From NCBI GenBank assembly GCA_008180335.1, contig VTEF01000010.1, forward strand, positions 2,851-66,850: a DNA stretch of 64,000 nucleotides. The letters run 5' to 3'. The position numbers and the translations under genes are program-made. The notes beneath the pieces are model-generated. The model had not been told where the DNA came from. It saw only the letters and a program-made list of their open reading frames with translations, and made no database searches. Source of the stretch: Priestia megaterium. GTDB taxonomy: Bacteria; Bacillota; Bacilli; Bacillales; Bacillaceae_H. Shown here piece after piece: positions 1 to 8,327 of the stretch (its first letter is position 1; the number at the start of each line of letters is the position of its first letter).

Positions 1-120
1 CAAGGGAAAGCATTTACGAAAGTACAAGTGAAGCGAATATTAGACCGAGAAAGTTTTTATCAAGGGATATATACATACGGACAAATACAGGCAAATGGAA
101 AACATGAAGCAATAATTTAA
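1..120 (+). CDS. Serine recombinase, C-terminal end only
   Basis: The window opens inside a reading frame that ends at TAA 118-120. The 39 visible residues contain VKRILDRESFYQGIYTYG, which resembles the end of resolvase/invertase-type serine recombinases, where a short helix-turn-helix tail follows the catalytic domain. The catalytic part lies before the window, so activity cannot be judged. Its position directly beside an IS110 element suits a mobile-element neighbourhood. Assignment rests on the tail alone. Confidence 0.55.
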   Translation, partial: QGKAFTKVQVKRILDRESFYQGIYTYGQIQANGKHEAII

Positions 121-168
121 GAGGTTACTTAAAAAAGGAACTCATTTTCTTATATATCCCTATGTAAC

Positions 169-245
169 GATGAAAATGGATAGGCTTTCGTACCAATGCG
201 CACCTGACGGTGAACGCTCGAACTAAGGTTGCCGGCATTTTCATT
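169..245 (+). ncRNA. Candidate IS110 bridge RNA region
   Basis: GATGAAAATG (169-178) pairs with CATTTTCATT (236-245) over nine of ten positions, enclosing about 57 bases that include further self-complementary stretches. IS110-group elements are known to encode a bridge RNA in the non-coding left end just before the transposase, which guides target and donor recognition. The closing stem, the location and the short distance to the transposase start at 278 agree with that. The two guide loops were not resolved by eye. Confidence 0.4.
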
Positions 246-277
246 CAATAATTGACAACTGAATAGGAGGATGAGCC

Positions 278-1513
278 ATGCATGAAAAGCAGAAACACAT
301 TTATGTGGGTGTGGACTTGCATAAACAACACCATGTGGCGGTTATTATCAATTGTTGGCAAGAGAAACTAGGTGAAATAAAGGTTGAAAATAAACCGTCA
401 GCTTTCCCAACATTTTTATTAGATATTGATAAACTGATAGAAGAAGGATTGACACCTGTATTTGGCTTAGAGGATGTTGGAGGCTATGGAAGAGCGTTGG
501 CACAGTTTTTAACGGACCATGGACAAGTTGTAAAAGAGGTTAACCCAGCTCTTTCTTATGCTGAACGAAAAAGCCATGTGACCGTACAAAAAAGTGATAG
601 CTGGGATGCGGAATGTGTGGCTAGAATATTGGTAAGACAACTTAGCCATTTGCCAGATGCTAAGCCACATGATTTATATTGGTCCATACAACAATTGGTT
701 ACTAGAAGAAATGCATTGGTAAAGGCGCAAGGTGCTTTAAAAAACCAACTGCACATTCAATTGAGTCACCATTACCCTAGCTATAAGAAGTTTTTCTCCG
801 AGGTGGATGGGAAAACAGCTTTAGCATTTTGGGAACGATACCCGTCACCGTCTTGTTTAGAAGGTGTGAGTATAAAACAATTGACCACCTTTTTACTAGA
901 AGTAAGCAACAATACTTGTTCGGTGAAAAAAGCGAATGAAATATTGAAGCTAGTGAAAGAGGATGGGAATACAACAAAAGAACATCAAGAAACGCGAGAC
1001 TTTTTGGTAGAAAGCATTGTGCGCCATATTTTATTTGGAAAGCAGGAAATAGGCAAGGTGGAAAGAGAATTAAAACAGTTAATGAGTTTACTAGACTTTC
1101 AGCTAGACTCTATGCCAGGCATTGACCTTGTGTCAGCTTCCGCTTTAATTGCAGAGATTGGGGATGTAAGACGGTTTCCAAATGCCAACAAATTAGCACG
1201 ATTTGCAGGTATTGCGCCTGTTTACTTTGGCTCTGGTGGGAAAGGTAAGGAACATAAAAGCAAACAGGGAAATCGGGCGCTACACGCTTTATTTTACAAT
1301 CTAGCTGTACAGCAAGTACAAGTAGCAAAAGGAAGTAAATTGCCTAGGAATCCAGTTTTCCATGCTTATTACCAACGGAAGCTTAAAGAAGGTAAAACAA
1401 AGGGACAAGCATTGGTTTGCATTATGAGAAGGCTTGTGAACATTGTTTATGGCATGATGAAACATAAAACAGCCTATAAATTGCCGATAGTGCAAGAAAA
1501 AGAAGTAGTTTAA
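278..1513 (+). CDS. IS110-family transposase (DEDD recombinase)
   Basis: 411 residues, the usual size for the family. The N-terminal RuvC-like DEDD domain shows VGVDLHK near residue 10, GLEDVGGYG near 62 and SDSWDAE near 107, supplying the acidic residues. The C-terminal domain contains LDSMPGIDLVSASALIAEIG and the APVYFGSGGKG...KQGNRALH stretch that carries the conserved serine region. AGGAGG (266-271) lies a few bases before ATG 278. The frame is intact and no catalytic residue is obviously missing, so the element could be active. Confidence 0.93.
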   Translation: MHEKQKHIYVGVDLHKQHHVAVIINCWQEKLGEIKVENKPSAFPTFLLDIDKLIEEGLTPVFGLEDVGGYGRALAQFLTDHGQVVKEVNPALSYAERKSHVTVQKSDSWDAECVARILVRQLSHLPDAKPHDLYWSIQQLVTRRNALVKAQGALKNQLHIQLSHHYPSYKKFFSEVDGKTALAFWERYPSPSCLEGVSIKQLTTFLLEVSNNTCSVKKANEILKLVKEDGNTTKEHQETRDFLVESIVRHILFGKQEIGKVERELKQLMSLLDFQLDSMPGIDLVSASALIAEIGDVRRFPNANKLARFAGIAPVYFGSGGKGKEHKSKQGNRALHALFYNLAVQQVQVAKGSKLPRNPVFHAYYQRKLKEGKTKGQALVCIMRRLVNIVYGMMKHKTAYKLPIVQEKEVV

Positions 1514-1568
1514 TAGGGTGGTAAAATGGCTGATTTTTTTATTTTTAGCTTTTAAGATTACAACATAG

Positions 1569-2093
1569 GGTACGGGTGATGGTAAGCATTTAGGTGATGT
1601 ACCTAAAATAAAAGAAATTAAAGTTAATTTTAAAAGAAACGTTAAACATGACTCAGAAGAGTTTGCAAGGCAATTAAAAGACCAAGAAAAAGGTATGAAT
1701 GAGTTAACGGTTGACGAGTACCTTAAAAATAGAGAAAGATATATTTCTGAAGGGCGAGCATTAGAAGGAAATGCTGCTCAACAAACAGCTCGAGAAGAAG
1801 CATTTTCTGATAAGATTGCAGAACTTATGGCCAATGGAAAATCATTTGATGAAGCAGAAAAAGAAGCGAAAGAATGGCTAAATACCCAAGCGGCACTTCA
1901 TAATCCAGATCAGATTGCAGGTGGAAAGCCTGATAAGATTGGTGGAATGGGGCATAAAGAAATAAACTCTTCGATTGGGTCCCAATGGAGATATAGAATT
2001 GATGTTGTTGATGAACAAATAAGGGAAATGACAAAAAATATGACAACTGAGCAATTAAAAAATACCTATTTGAATGTAAAATTGACACACTAA
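1569..2093 (+). pseudogene. Orphan Ntox15-type polymorphic toxin C-terminus
   Basis: The frame opens after TAG 1566-1568 and has no start codon before ATG 1695, which lacks a clear ribosome binding site, yet the codons from 1569 already read as a toxin linker (GTGDGKHLGDVPKIKEI). The end matches the Ntox15 nuclease domain: ALHNPDQIAGG contains the HxxD catalytic motif, followed by NSSIG-QWR and QLKNTYLNVKL. Ntox15 includes the Tde DNases of type VI secretion; in Bacillus it is borne by LXG proteins. The N-terminal secretion part is missing, so this is a truncated toxin or a silent cassette. The immunity gene follows 12 bases later. Confidence 0.7.
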
Positions 2094-2105
2094 GGAGATT
2101 TTAAA

Positions 2106-2648
2106 ATGGAAAAATTATTAAGCGATTTTAAAATGAATAGTAAGGTTCCTAGTGAAATAATAGAAAGATATAAAAATATAGTGCCAAAAGAAATAATAGA
2201 CTTTTGGCAGAATTATGGATTTGGAACATTTATGCAGGGATATTTTAAAAGTGTCAATCCAGAAGAGTATATTGACATTTTACAAGAAAGTAGTCAAAGA
2301 TATAAGGATTCTGTAGTGTTATTTGCTACCGGAATGGGAGATTTGGTTATATGGGCTGAAGGTTATGTAAGATTGCTTAATTTTAGATATGGAGTGCTTA
2401 AAACAGTTATGCCGAACTTTTTATACTTTTTTAAGAGTCTAGATTCAGAAAAATTTCGAGAAGAGTATTTAAAGTGGCAACCATATCCCAAAGCTGTTGA
2501 AAATTGGGGAGGAATATCTTATGAAGAGTGCTTCGGCTATACACCCCTACTAGGTTTAGGTGGAGCAGAAAAAGTAGAGAATCTAAAAAAAGTCAAACTG
2601 AAGGAACATATTCTTATTATTACTGAATTTATGGGGCCAGTTCAGTAA
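2106..2648 (+). CDS. Immunity protein, Tdi1/GAD-like-DUF1851 type
   Basis: 180 residues, ATG 2106 after AAGGAG (2092-2097). The N-terminal part (VPSEIIERYKNIVPKEIIDFWQNYGFG) has the GAD-like fold pattern, and the second half (YPKAVENWGGISYEECFGYTPLLGLGG) resembles DUF1851. This two-domain layout is that of Tdi1, the immunity partner of Tde-type Ntox15 DNases, which agrees with the toxin fragment directly upstream. It is cytoplasmic with no signal peptide. It remains intact although the toxin lacks its N-terminus, and could still protect against siblings that carry a full toxin. Confidence 0.7.
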   Translation: MEKLLSDFKMNSKVPSEIIERYKNIVPKEIIDFWQNYGFGTFMQGYFKSVNPEEYIDILQESSQRYKDSVVLFATGMGDLVIWAEGYVRLLNFRYGVLKTVMPNFLYFFKSLDSEKFREEYLKWQPYPKAVENWGGISYEECFGYTPLLGLGGAEKVENLKKVKLKEHILIITEFMGPVQ

Positions 2649-2681
2649 TATTCGGGAGTATGTTACAGAATTAACTATAAG

Positions 2682-2722
2682 CACTTGATTGCCTTATTAG
2701 GCAACAGGTGTTTTTGTTTTTT
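2682..2722 (+). terminator. Rho-independent terminator after immunity gene
   Basis: CACTTG-A-TTGCC (2682-2693) pairs with GGCAACAGGTG (2700-2710), with one bulge, followed by a T-rich tail. Confidence 0.8.
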
Positions 2723-3075
2723 TGTAGAAATTTTAACTTTGGACGACATTGGATGATACTTTAATGAAATTCATAGCTCATGAAGGTAGTACCATAATGG
2801 AGTATTGATTTTATATTTGGATTTTGTGAGGAGTACGATAGCCAGGCGAGATGACATTTTACATAGGAGGGGTAGTATTGCATGGCATAGCTAACAAACT
2901 AACGAGAATGACAAAGCTCGTGGCAATAAACAATAGGTAACGTAAAAAGGTATTATTATTTTGTATTAGCTAAAAAGTTTTGGGTTGTATTTTTACTAGA
3001 GACGATCGTATAATACTCGCTATTCGTTTAAAAAACGTTACGAAAATTACAATTTATGTCATGGGAGGGTGAAAA
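2723..3075. other. Intergenic, no gene seen
   Basis: AT-rich sequence between two toxin-immunity remnants. No frame with a ribosome binding site is visible except the GTG at 3076. The GGGAGGGTGAAAAGTG just before 3076 is that start's binding site. It is probably decayed toxin-locus DNA. Confidence 0.4.
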
Positions 3076-3360
3076 GTGAACGGCATCGCCGGAGCCGGTG
3101 CGCTTTTATCGAAGTACGCCGCTAAAACCGTGCAAGCCGGTGCAAATGCCGTGTCAAAAGGAACACAAAAGCTGAGTCAAATGCGGAATACGCTTCATAC
3201 AGGCGTCGTCACTAACTGGTCAAAGGGCGTCTATCAAAGTGTAGGCAACCGCTCAGCATCTTGGACACAGTCGCTTAAGCAAACGTATAATAATGTACTA
3301 GATGCCAAGATGCCAATTTTTGTTATGATATATCAGTGGATCGACAAAAAGCAGTTGTGA
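3076..3360 (+). pseudogene. Polymorphic toxin fragment fused to unrelated sequence
   Basis: The first 78 residues (GAGALLSKYAAKTVQAGA, then WSKGVYQSVGNRSASWTQSLKQTYNN) look like the linker that precedes C-terminal toxin cassettes in Bacillus LXG/YeeF-type proteins. From about position 3310 the frame runs into DNA that in another frame encodes an immunity-protein tail, and it stops at 3360. Neither the LXG domain nor a toxin domain is left. GTG 3076 is preceded by GGGAGGGTG, but it may be internal to an older gene. Confidence 0.55.
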
Positions 3361-3572
3361 AAATAATTAATGAAAATATTAAAGAAATGATTAAATTATG
3401 TAAAAAATATGATCGTGAAATGCCCACAGAAATTAAGATCGTTTATGATGTGAAAGCAAATAAACTAACGGCAGATTATAAATATGAGCTTGTACATACA
3501 AATGATTATAATAAAACTGCAAGTTCTATTGCTAGATTATGGTTTGAACAAATTAAGAAGGAAAATAATTAA
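3336..3572 (+). pseudogene. Immunity protein tail, YezG/DUF600-like
   Basis: The open frame extends upstream to about 3312 without a start. The readable tail (REMPTEIKIVYDVKANKLTADYKYEL, then ARLWFEQIKKE) resembles the end of YezG-family antitoxins, which neutralise LXG/YeeF toxins. The first half of that family is absent, so it is a remnant. It overlaps the preceding toxin fragment in a different frame, which places the deletion scar near 3310. Confidence 0.45.
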
Positions 3573-3608
3573 TTTAATGATAAAATGTCCAAACTAATTA
3601 CTAATGAT

Positions 3609-3649
3609 CCTTGATTGAGTGTTCGTTACTCGGTCAAGGTTTTCTTTTT
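3609..3649 (+). terminator. Terminator after toxin-immunity remnant
   Basis: CCTTGATTGAGT pairs with ACTCGGTCAAGG (with G-T pairs) around a GTTCGTT loop and is followed by TTTTCTTTTT. Confidence 0.8.
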
Positions 3650-3700
3650 ACATAAATAATCGGTCCCTACGCATTAAACTAGATTGGTTGTTGGGGATAG

Positions 3701-3854
3701 ATACCCTTCTATCATAATTAGAAGGGGTATGCAAACAACAATTAATGTGGCTTTGAAATAAAGTCGTACCGTTTTACCCTCTTGGTTATTTGCTTAGAAG
3801 GTGTTCTGTGGATAGATATTCACCCTAAATGGATAACATCTTTTTAGGGTGAAT
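3701..3854. other. Two hairpins upstream of the acyl-CoA operon
   Basis: The gap 3650-3888 holds two inverted repeats: ATACCCTTCTA / TAGAAGGGGTAT (3701-3730) and ATTCACCCTAAA / TTTAGGGTGAAT (3818-3854). Neither has a convincing T-run. They may be old terminators or mobile-element scars. No gene is visible here. Confidence 0.4.
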
Positions 3855-3888
3855 ATTGATTATAATTAAAATTTTCTAAAAAAATAAC

Positions 3889-3949
3889 TTGATGAACAAT
3901 ACTGTTTTAATTTATGATAGATATGTAACATACCAACCGGTTAGTAAGT
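3889..3949 (+). promoter_or_regulatory. Acyl-CoA operon promoter with TetR-type operator
   Basis: TTGATG (3889-3894) and TATGAT (3913-3918) are 18 bases apart. Directly downstream, TACCAACCGGTTAGTA (3931-3946) is a 16-bp palindrome with one mismatched pair, extendable to ACAT...AAGT over 3928-3949. Its position just after the -10 box would block transcription when bound. The TetR-family gene at 7679 in the same locus is the natural candidate, which is an inference. No second copy was found in the window. Confidence 0.65.
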
Positions 3950-3970
3950 TTGAGAAAGCGAGGTATGATG

Positions 3971-5203
3971 ATGAATTTTTCTTATTCTGATAAAGTGATG
4001 AAGTTGCAGCGTGAAGTGACGGAGTTTATGGAAGCGTATGTGTATCCGAATGAAGCGCTGTATGAACAGCAATTAAATGAGCAGAAAACAAGGTGGTCAG
4101 CAATTCCGCCGATTATGGAGGAATTAAAAGAGAAGGCAAAGCAGGCTGGCTTATGGAATTTGTTTTTACCAGAAAGTGAATACGGAGCCGGGTTAACGAA
4201 TGTTGAGTATGCGCCTCTATGTGAAATTATGGGGCGTTCGATGATCGGGCCGGAAGTATTCAATTGCAGCGCGCCTGATACAGGAAATATGGAAGTGCTC
4301 GTTCGTTATGGGACAAAGGAGCAAAAAGACAAGTGGCTAACGCCGCTTTTAAATGGCGAAATCCGCTCTTGTTTTTCAATGACAGAGCCTGATGTGGCGT
4401 CATCAGATGCAACCAATATTCAAGTAAGCATTGCACGCGATGGCGATGAGTATGTCATTAACGGCCGAAAATGGTGGTCTTCAGGCGCTGGGGATCCGCG
4501 CTGCGAGATTGCGATTGTGATGGGAAAAAATGATCCGAATGCTCCTAAATATGAGCAGCAGTCCATGATTTTAGTTCCTCTTCGTACACCTGGTGTTAAA
4601 GTAGAACGAATGCTTCCTGTTTTTGGCTATGATCATGCGCCGCACGGTCATGCGGAAATTCATTATGACAATGTGCGCGTTCCTGCTTCTAATATGATTT
4701 GGGGAGAAGGAAAAGGATTTGCGATTGCACAAGGACGGCTTGGCCCAGGACGGATTCATCACTGCATGCGGTTAATCGGTGCAGCAGAGCGAGCGCTTGA
4801 AGAATTATGTAAGCGTGTTCAAAACAGAAAAGCATTTGGGGAAAATTTATCTCAGCAAGGCGTCATTCAAGACTGGATTGCCGAGTCGCGTATTGACATT
4901 GAACAAGCGCGTTTATTAACGTTAAAAGCCGCATATATGATGGATACAGTCGGTAATAAAGAAGCGAAGAAAGAAATTGCAATGATTAAAGTGGTTGCGC
5001 CGAATATGGCATTAAAAGTACTTGATCGAGCAATTCAAGCATTTGGCGCAGCGGGAGTAAGCGAAGATACACCGCTTGCGGCGCTTTGGGCAAATGCAAG
5101 AACGCTGCGGTTAGCTGACGGACCAGATGAAGTGCATAAGGCTCAGCTTGCACGGCTTGAATTAAAGCCGTATGAACAAAAGGAGGAAAAGGTATGCACA
5201 TAA
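3971..5203 (+). CDS. ACAD11-like acyl-CoA dehydrogenase
   Basis: About 411 residues from ATG 3971, chosen because GCGAGG (3958-3963) lies seven bases before it; the longer TTG reading from 3950 overlaps the operator. The sequence closely follows the dehydrogenase half of ACAD11: [61 protein letters not shown], and [10 protein letters not shown] at the end. In animals this domain is fused to a kinase domain, and in Pseudomonas the equivalents are LvaC and LvaA, which act on 4-hydroxyacyl-CoAs through a phosphorylated intermediate. Here the kinase is a separate gene at 10440. It overlaps the next gene by 10 bases. Confidence 0.88.
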   Translation: MNFSYSDKVMKLQREVTEFMEAYVYPNEALYEQQLNEQKTRWSAIPPIMEELKEKAKQAGLWNLFLPESEYGAGLTNVEYAPLCEIMGRSMIGPEVFNCSAPDTGNMEVLVRYGTKEQKDKWLTPLLNGEIRSCFSMTEPDVASSDATNIQVSIARDGDEYVINGRKWWSSGAGDPRCEIAIVMGKNDPNAPKYEQQSMILVPLRTPGVKVERMLPVFGYDHAPHGHAEIHYDNVRVPASNMIWGEGKGFAIAQGRLGPGRIHHCMRLIGAAERALEELCKRVQNRKAFGENLSQQGVIQDWIAESRIDIEQARLLTLKAAYMMDTVGNKEAKKEIAMIKVVAPNMALKVLDRAIQAFGAAGVSEDTPLAALWANARTLRLADGPDEVHKAQLARLELKPYEQKEEKVCT

Positions 5204-5967
5204 AAGAATTATTTGATTTAACGGGAAAAGTTGCGATTGTCACCGGCGGAGGCAGAGGGCTTGGCGAACAGCTGGCAGAAGCTCTTGCAGAGTCAGGTGC
5301 ACATGTGGTACTTTGTTCGCGCAAAGTTGAAGCATGCCAGCAAGTAGCAGACCGGCTGGAAACACTCGGTGTGAAAACTCTCGCGCTTTCATGTGACATT
5401 AACAACCCTGAAGATGTTAAAGCAGTCGTAACGAAAACAATTGACGTGTTTGGCCATATTGACATTCTCATCAATAATAGCGGGGCAACTTGGGGAGCAC
5501 CGGTTGAAGAAATGCCGCTTGAAGCGTGGCAAAAAGTGATCAACACAAATGTGACCGGCACGTTTTTAATGTCGCAAGAAGTTGGGAAGCAGATGATTAA
5601 ACAGCAGTCAGGAAAAATCATTAATATTGCTTCAATTGCCGGACTAGGCGGAACCGATCCGCAATATATGGACACGATTGGCTATAACACGAGTAAAGGA
5701 GCGGTTATTACCTTTACGAAAGATTTGGCAGTAAAATGGGGCCAGCATAATATTCAAGTCAACGCGATTGCACCAGGGTTTTTCCCGACGAAAATGTCGA
5801 GTGAAATTATGGTAGGAGGAAAAGATTACTTTTTAGGGCAAACACCGCTTAAGAGATTTGGTTCTGAAGCAGATTTAAAAGGGGCCGCTGTGTTTCTTGC
5901 TTCTAAAGCATCCGATTATGTCACAGGCGATATTCTGACAGTTGATGGCGGCGTTCATGCAATGTAA
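5194..5967 (+). CDS. Short-chain dehydrogenase/reductase (SDR)
   Basis: 257 residues. NAD(P) motif TGGGRGLG (17-24), NNSG near residue 93, catalytic Ser in IINIASIAG and Y-x-x-x-K in GYNTSKG. It ends with the usual [14 protein letters not shown] 5194 overlaps the previous stop and has AGGAGG eight bases before. It resembles 3-oxoacyl reductases and gluconate-5-dehydrogenase-like SDRs. In this operon it may interconvert a keto and a hydroxy acyl group, comparable to LvaD in levulinate catabolism; the substrate is an inference. Confidence 0.85.
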   Translation: MHIKELFDLTGKVAIVTGGGRGLGEQLAEALAESGAHVVLCSRKVEACQQVADRLETLGVKTLALSCDINNPEDVKAVVTKTIDVFGHIDILINNSGATWGAPVEEMPLEAWQKVINTNVTGTFLMSQEVGKQMIKQQSGKIINIASIAGLGGTDPQYMDTIGYNTSKGAVITFTKDLAVKWGQHNIQVNAIAPGFFPTKMSSEIMVGGKDYFLGQTPLKRFGSEADLKGAAVFLASKASDYVTGDILTVDGGVHAM

Positions 5968-5986
5968 ATAAGAAAGGGGAAACAGA

Positions 5987-7603
5987 ATGGAAGATGTAAA
6001 GCAATGGTTGGCGTCTTATCCAGAAGGCTATACTCATGATGTTGAAATTCCAAATAACTCGCTTTTCGATATGCTAAAGGACACTGCAGCTCGTTATCCT
6101 GCCTGCACGGCAACAAGGTTTTATGATCATGCATTAACTTATCGCGAGCTTTACCATTCAGCACTTGCTTTTGCTGGAGCATTACAAGAGCAAGGCATTC
6201 AAAAAGGCGACCGGGTAGCGATTATGCTGCCGAATTGTCCGCAATATGTAATCGGTTATTTTGGAATTGTCGCAGCAGGAGCCATTGTGACTCAAGTAAA
6301 TCCAATGCTGGTTGAATGGGAACTTAAGCATATTTTAAAAGATTCAGAAGCGAAAGCCATTTTGATGCTGGATGCTTTTTATCCGAAACTTCAAGCCATT
6401 CGGAACCGGACGGATATTGAGTTTGCTGTAACCGTTAATTTGGAAAAGCCGTTTGTGCCTCAAGCACCAGATACAGCTTTCCAACATTTCATCGCCCGCC
6501 AGCATCAGCTGCAGCCTGTTGAGATTGACCCGCAGCATGACATTGCGGTTCTCCAATATACAGGAGGAACAACCGGACCTTCTAAAGGAGCAATGCTTAC
6601 TCATTCTAATATTTACACAAATGCCGTTCAATCATATGAATTGTTCAAAAATGAGATTGAACTTGGCAAAGAAAAATGCTTAACCGTCATTCCTCTTTTT
6701 CACGTGTTTGGCATGACGTCTTGCATGCACTTATCCGTCTTATGCGGGAACGAAATTTTGCTGCTTCCTCGCTTTGATTTAACAGAAGTGCTTGAGACGA
6801 TTAAAAGAGAACAGCCAAGTATTTTTCCAGGTGTTCCAACGATGTATGTCGCAATAACCAATCATCCAAATGCCAAAGACTATCAGATTGACTGCATTCG
6901 CATCTGCAATAGCGGCAGTGCGCCTATGCCTGTCGAGTTGCTGAGGGAATTTGAACGTAAAACAGGTGCGAAAGTGCTAGAAGGCTACGGACTGTCAGAA
7001 GCGTCTCCTGTTACAAACTGCAACCCGCCTTTTGCACAAAGAAAGCCAGGCACAGTCGGTCTTGGCTTACCGAATACTGCTTACAAGGTTGTCGATGTTG
7101 CGACAGGAACGAAAGAAATGCCTGCAGGTGAACTTGGTGAAGTAGTCATTAAGGGTCCGCAAGTTATGAAAGGCTATTGGAATCAGCCGGAGGAAACAGC
7201 AAATGCCATTCGCAACGGCTGGCTATACACAGGAGATATCGGTGCAATTGATGAAGAAGGGTATTTATCAATCGTAGACCGAAAGAAAGATATGATTATT
7301 GCCAGCGGCTTTAACGTCTATCCAAGAGATATTGAAGAGGTATTATATGAACATCCAGATGTCAAAGAAGCGGTTGTAATCGGTGTGCCCGATCAGTACC
7401 GAGGTGAAAATATTAAAGCAATTCTCGTGTTAAAAGAAGACAAGGCACTGTCAGAAGACGAGATCATTTCGTATTGCCGCAATCACCTTGCTGCTTATAA
7501 AATTCCAAGAATCGTCGAGTTCCGCTCGGAGCTTCCAAAAACAAACGTAGGGAAAATCTTACGCAGGGCTTTACGAGAAGAAGTGTTGAAATCAAGCAAA
7601 TAG
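5987..7603 (+). CDS. Fatty-acid/acyl-CoA ligase (AMP-forming)
   Basis: 538 residues with the adenylate-forming motifs: YTGGTTGPSKGAM (ATP loop, near 190), EGYGLSEASP, YTGDIGAIDEEGYLSIVDRKKD with the hinge, and the catalytic Lys in PKTNVGKILRRALRE near the end. It activates a carboxylic acid to its CoA thioester and so feeds the operon. GAAAGGGGA precedes ATG 5987, and the gap to the SDR is 19 bases. LcfB-like medium/long-chain ligases are the closest type. Confidence 0.9.
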   Translation: MEDVKQWLASYPEGYTHDVEIPNNSLFDMLKDTAARYPACTATRFYDHALTYRELYHSALAFAGALQEQGIQKGDRVAIMLPNCPQYVIGYFGIVAAGAIVTQVNPMLVEWELKHILKDSEAKAILMLDAFYPKLQAIRNRTDIEFAVTVNLEKPFVPQAPDTAFQHFIARQHQLQPVEIDPQHDIAVLQYTGGTTGPSKGAMLTHSNIYTNAVQSYELFKNEIELGKEKCLTVIPLFHVFGMTSCMHLSVLCGNEILLLPRFDLTEVLETIKREQPSIFPGVPTMYVAITNHPNAKDYQIDCIRICNSGSAPMPVELLREFERKTGAKVLEGYGLSEASPVTNCNPPFAQRKPGTVGLGLPNTAYKVVDVATGTKEMPAGELGEVVIKGPQVMKGYWNQPEETANAIRNGWLYTGDIGAIDEEGYLSIVDRKKDMIIASGFNVYPRDIEEVLYEHPDVKEAVVIGVPDQYRGENIKAILVLKEDKALSEDEIISYCRNHLAAYKIPRIVEFRSELPKTNVGKILRRALREEVLKSSK

Positions 7604-7643
7604 CAAGAAATGTTTAAAAGGTCTCTCTCAACCATGGTATAAT
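7603..7643 (+). promoter_or_regulatory. Internal promoter before the TetR gene
   Basis: TATAAT (7638-7643) is well formed; upstream TTTAAA at about 17-18 bases is a weak -35. The surrounding leader has CTCTCT (7623-7628) facing AGAGAG (about 7664-7669) and a small palindrome ACCATGGT next to the -10. The regulator probably has its own expression inside the operon. Confidence 0.5.
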
Positions 7644-7678
7644 TTTGGAAAACTAGAAAAGACAGAGAGGGTTAGCAA

Positions 7679-8245
7679 ATGAAGGATAGCATCATGGAAC
7701 AAAGCATTCAGCTTTTTGCGCAAAAAGGGTTTAAGGAAACATCGATTCAAGACATCGTAGGTGAGCTGAACGTAACGAAGGGGACATTTTATTATTATTA
7801 TAAAAGCAAAGAAGAGCTGCTTATGGACATACATCTTCAATATATCGAAAGGCTGCTTGAAAACCAGGAAGCGATTTTGGCAGATGAGTCAAAGTCTTGT
7901 CAGCAAAAGCTTCATGATATTATTTTTAAGCTCATTCATGATATTGAAAAAGAAGGGCTTCGTGCCAAAGTATTCTTTCGGGAGATACGGCATCTAAGCC
8001 CACAGCATCTAGAGCATATTATTCCAAAGCGTGACCGTTTCAAAGAGAATGTGCAGCAAGTGGTTGAGGAGGGAATGCGAAACGGGCAATTTCGTTCTGA
8101 CTTGCCACCCGATATTGTCACTCTTGGCATACTTGGCGTGACAAATTGGAGTTATTTTTGGTTTCAGCCGAATGGAGAGAAATCTGACCGGGAAGTAGCT
8201 GCTATTTTTTATGAAATGCTTATTAATGGAATAAAAGCTGAGTAA
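7679..8245 (+). CDS. TetR-family regulator of the acyl-CoA operon
   Basis: 188 residues. N-terminal helix-turn-helix: IMEQSIQLFAQKGFKETSIQ, then IVGELNVTKGTFYYYYKSKEELL. The C-terminal ligand domain is of the YsiA/FadR type found in Bacillus fatty-acid regulons, whose ligands are long-chain acyl-CoAs. It probably binds the palindrome at 3928-3949. It lies between the ligase and the dehydrogenase gene, with 75- and 82-base gaps on either side. Confidence 0.85.
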   Translation: MKDSIMEQSIQLFAQKGFKETSIQDIVGELNVTKGTFYYYYKSKEELLMDIHLQYIERLLENQEAILADESKSCQQKLHDIIFKLIHDIEKEGLRAKVFFREIRHLSPQHLEHIIPKRDRFKENVQQVVEEGMRNGQFRSDLPPDIVTLGILGVTNWSYFWFQPNGEKSDREVAAIFYEMLINGIKAE

Positions 8246-8258
8246 TTTTTAACAAAGT

Positions 8259-8303
8259 AAGAGCCAAGTCTAGTGCAGCGATTTTGACTGGACTTGTGCT
8301 CTT
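8259..8303 (+). promoter_or_regulatory. Inverted repeat between tetR and the downstream genes
   Basis: AAGAGC-C-AAGTC (8259-8270) pairs with GACTTG-T-GCTCTT (8291-8303). There is no T-run, so it is more likely an attenuating or RNA-stabilising stem than a full terminator, splitting the locus into two expression segments. Confidence 0.5.
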
Positions 8304-8327
8304 GCTACATAAAAGGAGGAAAAAGGA

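Larger units (their letters stand above)
150..1560 (+). mobile_element. IS110-family insertion sequence (edges approximate)
   Basis: One intact transposase gene is preceded by about 110 bases of structured non-coding DNA. IS110 elements lack the usual terminal inverted repeats, so both edges given here are estimates. The left flank is the tail of a serine recombinase and the right flank is the open frame of a toxin fragment that starts near 1569. The element may therefore have landed in or beside a polymorphic-toxin gene. Confidence 0.7.

Noticed and set aside
1110-1495. Antisense frames inside the transposase gene
   Set aside because: They are shadows of the coding strand without binding sites or recognisable products; the same applies to the many other opposite-strand frames over long genes.
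3950-3970. TTG 3950 as the start of the ACAD11-like gene
   Set aside because: It has no ribosome binding site and touches the operator; ATG 3971 has GCGAGG at proper distance.
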